Below the pieces are notes generated by a model. It searched no databases and was not told the origin of the DNA. It was given only the letters and a program-made list of their open reading frames with translations. Below, one piece after another: positions 9,291 to 16,376 of a stretch of DNA of 64,000 bases (within the stretch, counting starts at the first letter, position 1; every line of letters starts with the position of its first letter). A program made the position numbers and the translations under genes. The stretch is from positions 3,410,001 through 3,474,000 of the forward strand of contig NZ_CP025012.1 of the NCBI RefSeq assembly GCF_002953715.1, given 5' to 3'. Origin of the DNA: Rhizobium leguminosarum. GTDB taxonomy: Bacteria > Pseudomonadota > Alphaproteobacteria > Rhizobiales > Rhizobiaceae.

Positions 9291-9890
9291 ATGAAGAAAA
9301 CATTCGTTACACTTCTGGCACTGGCCCTTACAGCAGGCAATGCGTGCTCGGCGTTTGCCGCCGGTCCCGCAGGTTTTGCCCGCGGTCTGACCGGTAATTC
9401 GGCGGTCAGTTATATCTCTGAAAAAGGCAAGATCATTCCGCCTTTCGCCCAGGTGCTGTTCTGCGCCCAGAACCCGACCGAATGCCGCGACAACAATGGT
9501 TTGGCGGTCGTTGCGCTGACGGACAAGCAAATGCTGCAACTGAAGGATGTCAACACCGCCGTCAATCGTACGATGATCGGCCGGAACGACTCCCGCAACG
9601 AACTGAATGGCGACGTCTGGAAGGTGAATGTGCGCAGCGGCGATTGCGAAGATTTCGCTTTGACCAAGCGCAGCCGGCTGATCGCGATGGGCTGGTCGTC
9701 GCGCGCTTTGCGGATCGCGACGGCATATACGCCCTCCGGTGAAGGACATGCGGTCCTCGTCGTCAGAACCGACAAGGGCGATCTCGTCCTCGACAACAGG
9801 AAAAGCAGCATCAAGAACTGGCGCGATACCGATCTGCGCTGGGACAAGATTCAATCGGGGACAGACCCCTACGTCTGGTACCGGCTATAA
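9291..9890 (+). CDS. Periplasmic transglutaminase-like cysteine peptidase (BTLCP)
   Basis: The 199-residue product has a clear signal peptide (MKKTFVTLLALALTAGN, cleavage after AFA). The Cys-His-Asp triad of the bacterial transglutaminase-like cysteine peptidase family is visible: Cys in SGDCEDFAL, His in GEGHAVLVV and Asp in LVLDNR. The C-terminus PYVWYRL is also typical. In other bacteria the family (LapG-like and relatives) can process surface adhesins, often with cyclic-di-GMP control. Here it lies between polysaccharide genes and not beside a LapD homologue, so its substrate is unknown. It stands alone, with a hairpin terminator after it. Confidence 0.85.
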   Translation: MKKTFVTLLALALTAGNACSAFAAGPAGFARGLTGNSAVSYISEKGKIIPPFAQVLFCAQNPTECRDNNGLAVVALTDKQMLQLKDVNTAVNRTMIGRNDSRNELNGDVWKVNVRSGDCEDFALTKRSRLIAMGWSSRALRIATAYTPSGEGHAVLVVRTDKGDLVLDNRKSSIKNWRDTDLRWDKIQSGTDPYVWYRL

Positions 9891-9935
9891 CGGCCGAGGC
9901 AGCGACATAGACTGATTGATCCTGTTTCCGGATTG

Positions 9936-9968
9936 AAGTCGAGCCTGCTCTGACGAGCCGCTCGACTT
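9936..9968 (+). terminator. Hairpin after the peptidase gene
   Basis: AAGTCGAGC (9936-9944) pairs with GCTCGACTT (9960-9968), and an inner GCTC-TGAC-GAGC hairpin (9947-9958) extends the structure. It lies 46 bases past the stop codon. There is no long T tract, so it may work poorly as a factor-independent terminator. Confidence 0.5.
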
Positions 9969-10108
9969 GTCATATCGCCCACACAAACCTATGTTTTGGC
10001 TATCGACGGGGCAGCGCGCGGCAAGCTGCGGTGCCCGGAGTTCGGTATTCGATGTGGGTTTCAGGCGATCTTCGGTATTGTCTTTTCGTCCAGATTAACT
10101 ATGACGAT

Positions 10109-10133
10109 CGTCATGCTGCGACGCAGCATGACG
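10109..10133 (+). promoter_or_regulatory. Perfect 11-bp inverted repeat in the rkpK leader
   Basis: CGTCATGCTGC and GCAGCATGACG are perfect complements around the 3-base loop GAC. The element ends 26 bases before the rkpK ATG and has no T tract. It could be an operator or a leader hairpin; the sequence alone does not decide. Confidence 0.45.
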
Positions 10134-10159
10134 TTCTACTCTAATGATTTGAGGGAAAT

Positions 10160-11488
10160 ATGCGCATCACGATGATTGGATCAGGCTATGTCGGCCTCGT
10201 TTCAGGCGTTTGCTTTGCGGATTTCGGCCACGACGTCATCTGCGTCGACAAGGATCTGAGTAAGATCGAAGCCCTTCGCGAAGGCCGCATTCCGATCTAC
10301 GAGCCGGGTCTGGAGCAATTGGTCGCTGAAAACACCAGCACCGGCCGGCTGTCATTTTCGACGGATGTCGGCGAAAGTGTCCGCAGCGCTGACGTCGTGT
10401 TCATCGCAGTCGGCACGCCCTCCAGGCGCGGCGACGGCCATGCGGATCTCTCCTATGTCTACGCCGCTGCGCGCGAGATTGCCACCTATGTGGAAGGCTT
10501 CACTGTTATCGTCACCAAGTCGACGGTACCGGTCGGCACAGGAGACGAAGTCGAGCGCATCATGCGCGAAACCAATCCCACGGCGGATGTCGCCGTCGTT
10601 TCCAATCCCGAGTTCCTGCGCGAAGGCGCCGCCATCGAGGATTTCAAGCGTCCTGACCGGATCGTCGTCGGGCTGAACGACGACCGGGCACGCGAAACCA
10701 TGACCGAGGTCTATCGCCCGCTTTACCTCAACCAGGCACCCCTGGTCTTCACCACCCGCCGCACCTCGGAACTGATCAAATATGCGGCCAATGCTTTTCT
10801 CGCGATGAAGATCACTTTCATCAACGAGATCGCCGATCTGTGCGAACGGGTCGACGCAAACGTCCAGGACGTTTCCCGCGGAATCGGTCTCGATGGCCGT
10901 ATCGGCTCCAAGTTCCTGCATGCCGGGCCGGGTTACGGCGGCTCGTGCTTCCCCAAAGATACGCTTGCCCTTGCCAAGACGGCGCAGGATTACGATGCGC
11001 CGATGCGTCTCATCGAGACGACCATCTCGATCAATGACAACCGCAAGCGGGCGATGGGACGCAAAGTCATTTCGGCCGTCGGCGGAGACATTCGCGGCAA
11101 GAAGATTGCGATCCTTGGGCTGACCTTCAAGCCGAACACCGATGACATGCGCGACAGCCCGGCCATCGCAGTCATCCAGACCCTGCAGGACAACGGCGCG
11201 CAAGTGGTCGGCTACGATCCAGAGGGCATGGAAAACGCCCGCAAGGTGATCGAGAACATCGAATATGCGAGCGGACCCTACGAAGCGGCCGCTGGTGCGG
11301 ATGCGCTTGTCATCGTCACCGAATGGAACCAGTTCCGCGCGCTCGATTTCAACCGCCTGAAGCAGTCGATGCGCTCTCCGATCCTGGTCGATCTGCGCAA
11401 TATCTACCGCAGCGACGAGGTCCGCAAACACGGCTTTACCTATACCGGCATCGGCACCAATCTCTATCAGGATGTGACCAACACCTGA
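10160..11488 (+). CDS. rkpK: UDP-glucose 6-dehydrogenase
   Basis: Oxidises UDP-glucose to UDP-glucuronate with two NAD+, supplying glucuronate for exopolysaccharide, capsule and LPS. The 442-residue product has the N-terminal NAD-binding motif GSGYVG near residue 7, the conserved FLREGAAIEDFKRPDRIVVG segment, the catalytic cysteine in GYGGSCFPKDT near residue 260 and the C-terminal UDP-binding part (LTFKPNTDDMRDSPA). Length is normal. GAGGGAAAT precedes the ATG and a hairpin terminator follows. The LpsL-type epimerase about 9.5 kb downstream uses its product, and the two genes are commonly associated in rhizobia. Confidence 0.95.
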   Translation: MRITMIGSGYVGLVSGVCFADFGHDVICVDKDLSKIEALREGRIPIYEPGLEQLVAENTSTGRLSFSTDVGESVRSADVVFIAVGTPSRRGDGHADLSYVYAAAREIATYVEGFTVIVTKSTVPVGTGDEVERIMRETNPTADVAVVSNPEFLREGAAIEDFKRPDRIVVGLNDDRARETMTEVYRPLYLNQAPLVFTTRRTSELIKYAANAFLAMKITFINEIADLCERVDANVQDVSRGIGLDGRIGSKFLHAGPGYGGSCFPKDTLALAKTAQDYDAPMRLIETTISINDNRKRAMGRKVISAVGGDIRGKKIAILGLTFKPNTDDMRDSPAIAVIQTLQDNGAQVVGYDPEGMENARKVIENIEYASGPYEAAAGADALVIVTEWNQFRALDFNRLKQSMRSPILVDLRNIYRSDEVRKHGFTYTGIGTNLYQDVTNT

Positions 11489-11517
11489 AATAGCCTGCTG
11501 AACTTCTGATCGTCCTG

Positions 11518-11550
11518 ACGCCGCGGAGCACAATCTGCGGCGTTTGATTT
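11518..11550 (+). terminator. Terminator of rkpK
   Basis: ACGCCGC (11518-11524) pairs with GCGGCGT (11537-11543), followed by TTGATTTT, about 30 bases past the stop codon. Confidence 0.7.
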
Positions 11551-11657
11551 TACAGCGCCGTTGTCTTTTCAGACGCGCAAAGGACGCTCTAACTCTTTCA
11601 ATCCTCGCATCGTGATTCCCGAAATCGATTCCGATTTTCGGGAATCACGATGCTTTA
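11551..11657. repeat. Rhizobial intergenic mosaic (RIME-like) repeat, copy 1
   Basis: A two-part element. The left part (TACAGCGCCG...AGACGCGCAAAGGACGCT) shares its pattern with the copy near 52.0 kb. The right part is a long palindrome: GCATCGTGATTCCCGAAA (11607-11624) is perfectly complementary to 11636-11653. Its right edge TTTA, read on the minus strand as TAAAGC, supplies the TAA stop codon of the adjoining phosphatase gene. Confidence 0.75.
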
Positions 11658-12446
11658 GAGGATCCCGACCCGTGTCCCCTTTATCGTCAACACGGTCAGC
11701 CGGCCCGTCGCCGAAACCGCCGTGTCGATTCCGATGCGTTGCGGCCCGAATGTCGGGATTCGCGCCGGGGTGTGCCCGTGGATCACCAGCACAGGAAGCT
11801 GCGGTCCTTCATCCAGGAAGGGCTGACGGATCCACATGAGGTCGCCGTCTTTCTGCCTCTTGAGGTCGACGCCCGGCTTGATGCCCGCATGAACAAAGAG
11901 GACCCTTCCTATCCGCAGCATGATCGGCAGCGATTCCAGGAATTGGATATGCCGTTCGGGTATCATGTTGCGAATGACGCGGGCAATTGTTTCGCTTCCA
12001 GCCGCGGACTGCAGCAGATGCTCGATATCGATACCGTATGAGTGCAGCGTCTCCGGTCCGGCAAAGCCGAGCCATTCGAGAATGCGCGCCGGTTTGCGAT
12101 AGAGCTTCACCAGCTCCGCGTCGTGATTGCCGCACAGGGCGAATCGTTGAAATCCCGGCGGCGGCGTCTTGCTCAGGAACTCCAGCACCGCGCTCGAATC
12201 AGGCCCGCGATCGACATAATCACCGAGCATGACGATGAGTTTCGGCCCCGGAATGCGCGCGGCATCCTCCTCGATGCGGCGATGCGCCTTGACGAGCTCG
12301 TTATAACATCCGTGAACATCGCTCATCGCGTAGACCGCAGCAAATTCGCCTTCGGCAAACGTCAGCCGAGCGCGTCTCTTAAGGTTGCCAGCCAGTATCG
12401 GTATCTGTTGTCGCCACGGCCCTAGATAGTTAAACATGTAACCCAT
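11655..12446 (-). CDS. Metallophosphoesterase, serine/threonine phosphatase-like
   Basis: The 263-residue product has the ordered metal-binding motifs of the calcineurin-like/PP2A-type family: DVHGC near residue 43, GDYVDRG near 74, GNHD near 106, VHAG near 190 and HGHT near 222. Such enzymes dephosphorylate phosphoproteins or nucleotides such as diadenosine polyphosphates. In rhizobia, relatives occur near polysaccharide genes, so reversal of tyrosine phosphorylation on the Wzc-like kinase is a tempting but unsupported idea. The stop codon is the edge of the adjacent mosaic repeat. The start at 12446 abuts the stop of the porin remnant; a second ATG at 12437 is also possible. Confidence 0.85.
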   Translation of the reverse strand: MGYMFNYLGPWRQQIPILAGNLKRRARLTFAEGEFAAVYAMSDVHGCYNELVKAHRRIEEDAARIPGPKLIVMLGDYVDRGPDSSAVLEFLSKTPPPGFQRFALCGNHDAELVKLYRKPARILEWLGFAGPETLHSYGIDIEHLLQSAAGSETIARVIRNMIPERHIQFLESLPIMLRIGRVLFVHAGIKPGVDLKRQKDGDLMWIRQPFLDEGPQLPVLVIHGHTPARIPTFGPQRIGIDTAVSATGRLTVLTIKGTRVGIL

Positions 12447-13016
12447 TTATGAGACCCGACCGCATGGCGGGTTGTCGGAAATAATCCATCTCTTATCCAT
12501 CGCTGCAACGGCATGAGGGTCAGTATTCATAAGAAGTTGGCCTGATCGCGGCCCATCGAAGTTGTAACCGGAACCAATTGCCATATTCAAAGCAACATTG
12601 TCCTTCGCCATTTGCTGCACCGTCTGCGCCAGGTTCGCCTGGCTGGTCGCCACCGAACGCTGCGCATCCAGCACATCGAGCAAGGATGATTGTCCATCCT
12701 TGTAGCTCCCGATTGAAAGCGCAAGAGTCTCCTGCGTTGTCTTCACCGGAGCGCGCAACGCCTGAACGGTTTGCGTGTCGCGGTGATCGGACGACAATGC
12801 ATTCTCGACGTCTTCGATGGCGGTCAGAACGGTCTGCTTCCAGGCGAGATACAGCACCTTCGTATCGGATCTCGTAGTCTCCACATTCGCGCGCAGCCGT
12901 CCACCATCGAAAATCGGCAGGTAGGCCTGAACGACCAGGTGGTCAGGCCCGCTCACGCAACTCGCCAACGATAGTAAAACGACTGTCGCGAGAAACGGCA
13001 ATTTGTAATCATTCAT
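12447..13016 (-). pseudogene. Internally deleted NodT-family outer-membrane efflux lipoprotein
   Basis: The open frame of 189 residues starts with a normal lipoprotein signal (LLSLASC, then VSGPDH, the usual start of a mature NodT-type porin). By about residue 30 it jumps to QAYLPIFDGGRLRANVE, which in full-length members (about 460-500 residues) lies roughly two thirds along. The C-terminal repeat (SYKDGQSSLLDVLDAQRSVATSQANLAQ) is intact. So about 280-300 residues, including the first half of the beta-barrel/tunnel, have been lost without breaking the frame. No RND pump or membrane-fusion gene lies beside it. It probably cannot form a channel; whether a stable protein is made is unknown. Confidence 0.75.
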
Positions 13017-13338
13017 ACTTGGGAGGGTGCTGCGGTTAATATTACGCTATAGTTTGCTATATGATGGTTAATCCGGCGTTAAACCGGCGACTATTGCGTT
13101 TTCCGCGACATAATCGGCCAATATTCCCCAAATGGAGGAGCCGCAGGTATAGGATTTCCACAGGCGAGGCGTCCGAAGAAGCTGTAAAAATCAACTATAA
13201 CGAGAGTCATCACGAAAAAATGAACGTTAAAGAAGATGATGCTTGACGCCCCCGCGGCGCAGCATAATGATGACGCGTTGCGAGTGTGAATGACATTTCT
13301 TGATCAGGAATCTCAGATCCAAAACTGCGGGGTGCAAA
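13017..13338. other. Intergenic region between the porin remnant and the KTSC gene
   Basis: 322 AT-rich bases without a credible gene. A 61-codon frame at 13061-13246 has no recognisable content or ribosome site. Near its right end TTGACG (13243-13248) and TAATGA (13265-13270), 16 bases apart, make a plausible promoter for the KTSC gene. Confidence 0.45.
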
Positions 13339-13542
13339 GTGGAAACTGCGGTTGATTCGAAACTTATCGAGGCGATCACCTACGACGAAGACAGCCGGCA
13401 TCTACGGGTCTATCTGACCAACGGTCAGAGGCGAGAATATGAAGGCGTTCCCAAGGGCGTCGTCGTCGGGTTGACGATGGCGGAATCACCGGGAAATTTC
13501 TACATGAAGGCAATCAGGGGCAAATATCCTCCTCGCCCCTAA
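13339..13542 (+). CDS. KTSC-domain protein
   Basis: A 67-residue protein that is essentially one KTSC domain: SKLIEAITYDEDSRHLRVYLTNG, then YEGVPKGVVVGLTMAESPGNFYMKAI, ending GKYPPRP. The family is small, and some members occur next to or fused with RNA-processing enzymes, but no molecular role is established. I use the GTG at 13339 because it gives the family's usual length and has GCGGGG seven bases upstream; an in-frame TTG at 13300 would add 13 residues. It is a single gene with a hairpin terminator behind it. Confidence 0.8.
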   Translation: METAVDSKLIEAITYDEDSRHLRVYLTNGQRREYEGVPKGVVVGLTMAESPGNFYMKAIRGKYPPRP

Positions 13543-13586
13543 TGTCCTATCGATCACGACGATAGGATCCTTGTTCCAGCAAAGAT

Positions 13587-13612
13587 GCAGGACCGGCCTT
13601 CGCCGGTCCTGC
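13587..13612. terminator. Strong hairpin between convergent genes
   Basis: GCAGGACCGGC (13587-13597) pairs perfectly with 13602-13612 around the loop CTTC. It lies between the convergent KTSC and esterase genes and could serve both. A weaker hairpin CCTATCG/CGATAGG (13546-13566) precedes it. Confidence 0.65.
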
Positions 13613-13646
13613 AAACGAGTTTCCCGCCGACAGACGGCGAGCGCCG

Positions 13647-14252
13647 TCAATAACCGCCAAGGAAATCTCGAACCGCATCGCTCTCGAGCGGCGCAATCTC
13701 GTGACCGCCGGGATGCCAGACCGTCCTGACCTCTGCCCCTCGGTTTTTCAGATGTTCGGACAGCGCCTCGGTCATGGAAACAGGCGCGATCGGGTCTCGC
13801 CGCCCGGCCGTCATCAGCACCTTTCTTCCCGCCAGTGTCGACTGGGCTTCGGGTTGAAACGGAATGAGCGGGTGCATCAGAACCGCAGCATCGAAGATAC
13901 CCTTCTCGATCAGCACATTGGCAAGAATATTTGCACCATTCGAAAAACCCAGGCCGAGAATATCGGAAGCCTGGTATTCGTCAGCGAATGCCTTGACGTA
14001 GGCGGCCATCTTCTCCGTCGCCCGGGAAAGGTCGGCCATGTCGTAGACCCCCTCCCCGGTGCGGCGAAAGAACCGCGCCGCGCCGTGTTCGGAAACGTCG
14101 CCGCGCGGCGAGAGAATCGTCGCTTCGGGCAGCAGGCGCCGACCGAAGTCGAAAAACTGGCTCTCGTCGCCACCGGTTCCGTGCAGCAGCAGCAGGATGG
14201 GTTTATCAGGTGCACCGGCATGCAGCCGGTGCACATATCCAGTTTCGGTCAT
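13647..14252 (-). CDS. Alpha/beta-hydrolase carboxylesterase, MhqD-like
   Basis: The 201-residue product has the carboxylesterase/phospholipase fold: oxyanion loop LLLHGTGGDESQF near residue 22, nucleophile Ser in GLGFSNGAN near 104, Asp in AGRRDPIAP and His in PGGHEIAP. It follows the ring-cleaving dioxygenase gene by 11 bases in the same direction. The same two families are paired in Bacillus subtilis mhqD/mhqO, which protect against hydroquinones and electrophiles, so hydrolysis of ring-cleavage products or quinone adducts is likely. No MhqR-type MarR repressor lies nearby. Confidence 0.82.
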   Translation of the reverse strand: MTETGYVHRLHAGAPDKPILLLLHGTGGDESQFFDFGRRLLPEATILSPRGDVSEHGAARFFRRTGEGVYDMADLSRATEKMAAYVKAFADEYQASDILGLGFSNGANILANVLIEKGIFDAAVLMHPLIPFQPEAQSTLAGRKVLMTAGRRDPIAPVSMTEALSEHLKNRGAEVRTVWHPGGHEIAPLESDAVRDFLGGY

Positions 14253-14263
14253 ATCGCCTCTCC

Positions 14264-15196
14264 TTATGCTTCGAGCGGCTGCAGGTGCTGCTCGAGCAAC
14301 GCGCGAAGATGGGCGTGCTGCTGCGGCAGTTTCAGTGCTTCGCCGAGATGGGCCGTATCCTCGTCGCGATCGAAGCCGGGCTCATTGGTCGCGACCTCGA
14401 ACAGCACGCCGCCCGGAGTGCGGAAATAGATCGCCCAGAAATAGTCGCGGTCGATCACCGGTGTGACCTGATAGCCGGTGTCCATCAGCGCCTTGCGCAC
14501 TTCGAGCTGCTTTTCGCGGTTTTCGACGGCGAAGGCGACGTGGTGGACGGAGCCGGCGCCGGGAAGCGCGCGGGCAATGTTCGGCATGGTCTCGAGATCG
14601 ATGCGATGCGCGCCATTGCCGGAGGGCATGATCAGCCGCTTGACGCCGTCCCTTTCCTCGGCGACCTCATAGCCCATGAACTTCAGGAGTTCGGCCGTGG
14701 CGCCCTCGTCCCTCAGCCGCATGGCGACGGAGTGGAAGCCGCGAATGGCATGGTCTTCGCTGATGCCGCCATGTGTCCAGGCCTGGCGGGCATCATCCTT
14801 GACCTCGACGAGCGCAAAGCCGTCGCCATCGGGGCCGGAGAAGTTCAGCCGCTTTTCGCCGAAACTTTCCTCGGCCTTCAGGCCGCCGACACCAAGCGTG
14901 GCAAACCGATCGCTCCAGAAGCCGATCGAGCCTTGTGGAACGGAAAACACCGTCGTGCCGACTTCGCCGGTACCGGGACGGCCCTGTGCCATCTTCGGGA
15001 ACGGGAAATAGGTCATGACCGTACCGGGTGCACCGGTCTCGTCACCATAATAGAGGTGATAGACATCGGGCGCGTCGAAGTTCACCGTCTTCTTGACGCG
15101 GCGCAGGCCGAGCGCATTGGTGAAGAACTGGTTGTTGGTACGGGCGTCCTCCGCCATCGACGTGACGTGGTGCAGACCCTTGATCTGATCGAGCAT
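14264..15196 (-). CDS. Ring-cleaving dioxygenase of the VOC family, MhqO-like
   Basis: The 310-residue product has two VOC (glyoxalase/extradiol dioxygenase) modules. Metal-ligand positions are seen in KGLHHVTSMA near residue 8, GSVHHVAFAV near 222 and VLFEVATNEPGF near 275, plus a DGDGFALVEV strand closing module 1. Members such as MhqO and LinE-like enzymes open hydroquinone or catechol rings with ferrous iron and oxygen. It is first in a two-gene unit with the esterase. The 140 bases upstream are followed by a mosaic repeat. Substrate unknown. Confidence 0.85.
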   Translation of the reverse strand: MLDQIKGLHHVTSMAEDARTNNQFFTNALGLRRVKKTVNFDAPDVYHLYYGDETGAPGTVMTYFPFPKMAQGRPGTGEVGTTVFSVPQGSIGFWSDRFATLGVGGLKAEESFGEKRLNFSGPDGDGFALVEVKDDARQAWTHGGISEDHAIRGFHSVAMRLRDEGATAELLKFMGYEVAEERDGVKRLIMPSGNGAHRIDLETMPNIARALPGAGSVHHVAFAVENREKQLEVRKALMDTGYQVTPVIDRDYFWAIYFRTPGGVLFEVATNEPGFDRDEDTAHLGEALKLPQQHAHLRALLEQHLQPLEA

Positions 15197-15332
15197 GTGA
15201 GACCCCTTTCATGCCCGCCGTTGCGGGCTTTCGATGAGGCTAAGATGCGCGCTGAAGCGCCCAGAGAACAGACCCACAGACCAAAACGCATTGTCTTCTT
15301 TTAGTGAACGAACACCGACTTCCGTTCACATC

Positions 15333-15438
15333 TAAAGCATGTCGCGCAAAACTGTGCAGCGGTTTTGCGATAACGACATGCGCAAAAACAAAGAGCCAAA
15401 GCGTGAGGAGCGAACCCGAAAGATTGCGACGCGCTTTA
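15333..15438. repeat. Rhizobial mosaic repeat of the TAAAGC type, copy A
   Basis: The element runs from TAAAGCATGTCGCGC to GCGACGCGCTTTA, with inner blocks GCGGTTTTGCGATA and ACGACATGCG. An inverted copy lies at 22017-22125. Its right edge (15436-15438) is the TAA stop codon of ung on the minus strand. Confidence 0.75.
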
Positions 15439-16137
15439 GGCGTCGTGGGGATTGGCCGGCAATTGCCAGTCGATCGGCGCGCGCCCGCGCGACTGCAGAA
15501 AGGCATTCGCCTTCGAAAAATGCCCGCAGCCAAAAAAGCCGTTATGGGCCGAAAGCGGCGAGGGATGCGGCGCCCTGAGCACAAGATGGCGCGTCGTATC
15601 GACGAAGGCGGCCTTGCGCTGAGCATAGGAGCCCCAGAGCATGAAGACGACGGATTCGCATTCATCGTTGACCTTGCGGATGACGGCGTCGGTGAAGCGT
15701 TCCCATCCCTTGCCCTGATGGGCCGCCGCCTGTCCTTCCTCGACGGTCAGCACGCTGTTCAGCAGGAGCACGCCCTGTCTTGCCCAATGTTCGAGAAAAC
15801 CGTGACGTGCCGGTGCTATGCCGAGATCCGTCTCCATTTCCTTGTAGATATTGACGAGGGAGGGCGGTATGCGCACGCCCGGCCGGACACTGAAGCACAG
15901 CCCATGAGCTTGCCCAAGTCCATGATAGGGATCCTGGCCGAGGATGACGGCTTTGACGTTGGAGATCGGCGTCAGATCAAGAGCGCGGAAATATTCGCTG
16001 CCCTTGGGGAAAATCCGCTTGCCGACCTGCTTCTGCGCGACGAGGAAGGATTTGAGCTGTTGCATGTAGGGGCTTGAAAACTCCCCCTCCAGCGCAGCCT
16101 TCCAGCTCTCCTCGAGACTGACGGATGTATCGCTCAT
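15436..16137 (-). CDS. ung: Uracil-DNA glycosylase, family 1
   Basis: Removes uracil from DNA, starting base-excision repair of deaminated cytosine or misincorporated dUMP. The 233-residue product carries the water-activating motif GQDPYHG near residue 67, the proline-rich loop [11 protein letters not shown], the uracil-specificity region [12 protein letters not shown] and the DNA-intercalating loop HPSPLSA near 200. Length is normal. The stop codon coincides with the edge of the mosaic repeat. The start is divergent from the GDP-mannose genes. Confidence 0.96.
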   Translation of the reverse strand: MSDTSVSLEESWKAALEGEFSSPYMQQLKSFLVAQKQVGKRIFPKGSEYFRALDLTPISNVKAVILGQDPYHGLGQAHGLCFSVRPGVRIPPSLVNIYKEMETDLGIAPARHGFLEHWARQGVLLLNSVLTVEEGQAAAHQGKGWERFTDAVIRKVNDECESVVFMLWGSYAQRKAAFVDTTRHLVLRAPHPSPLSAHNGFFGCGHFSKANAFLQSRGRAPIDWQLPANPHDA

Positions 16138-16376
16138 CTAGGAAAATCCTTCGCATAGGACGAAACAACGGACACACGGTTCTAACAAAATCGATCTACG
16201 CTGCAATGCCTGTCGGCTCGGCAATAGGTTTACACCTTGAGAATTCGGTGAGAGAGGATTGCGAGAGGCTGTCCGAGGCACCGTCGTCCGTGTTTAACTA
16301 TATGATGGCTTCGGTATTTACGCCGGCAGGCGGCCTGAGTAGAACCTTGATTGAGAAATCGGAGTCATGTCTTCCT

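Noticed and set aside
13061..13246. 61-codon plus-strand frame between the porin remnant and KTSC gene
   Set aside because: Poor start context and random-looking product; the region better fits a promoter.
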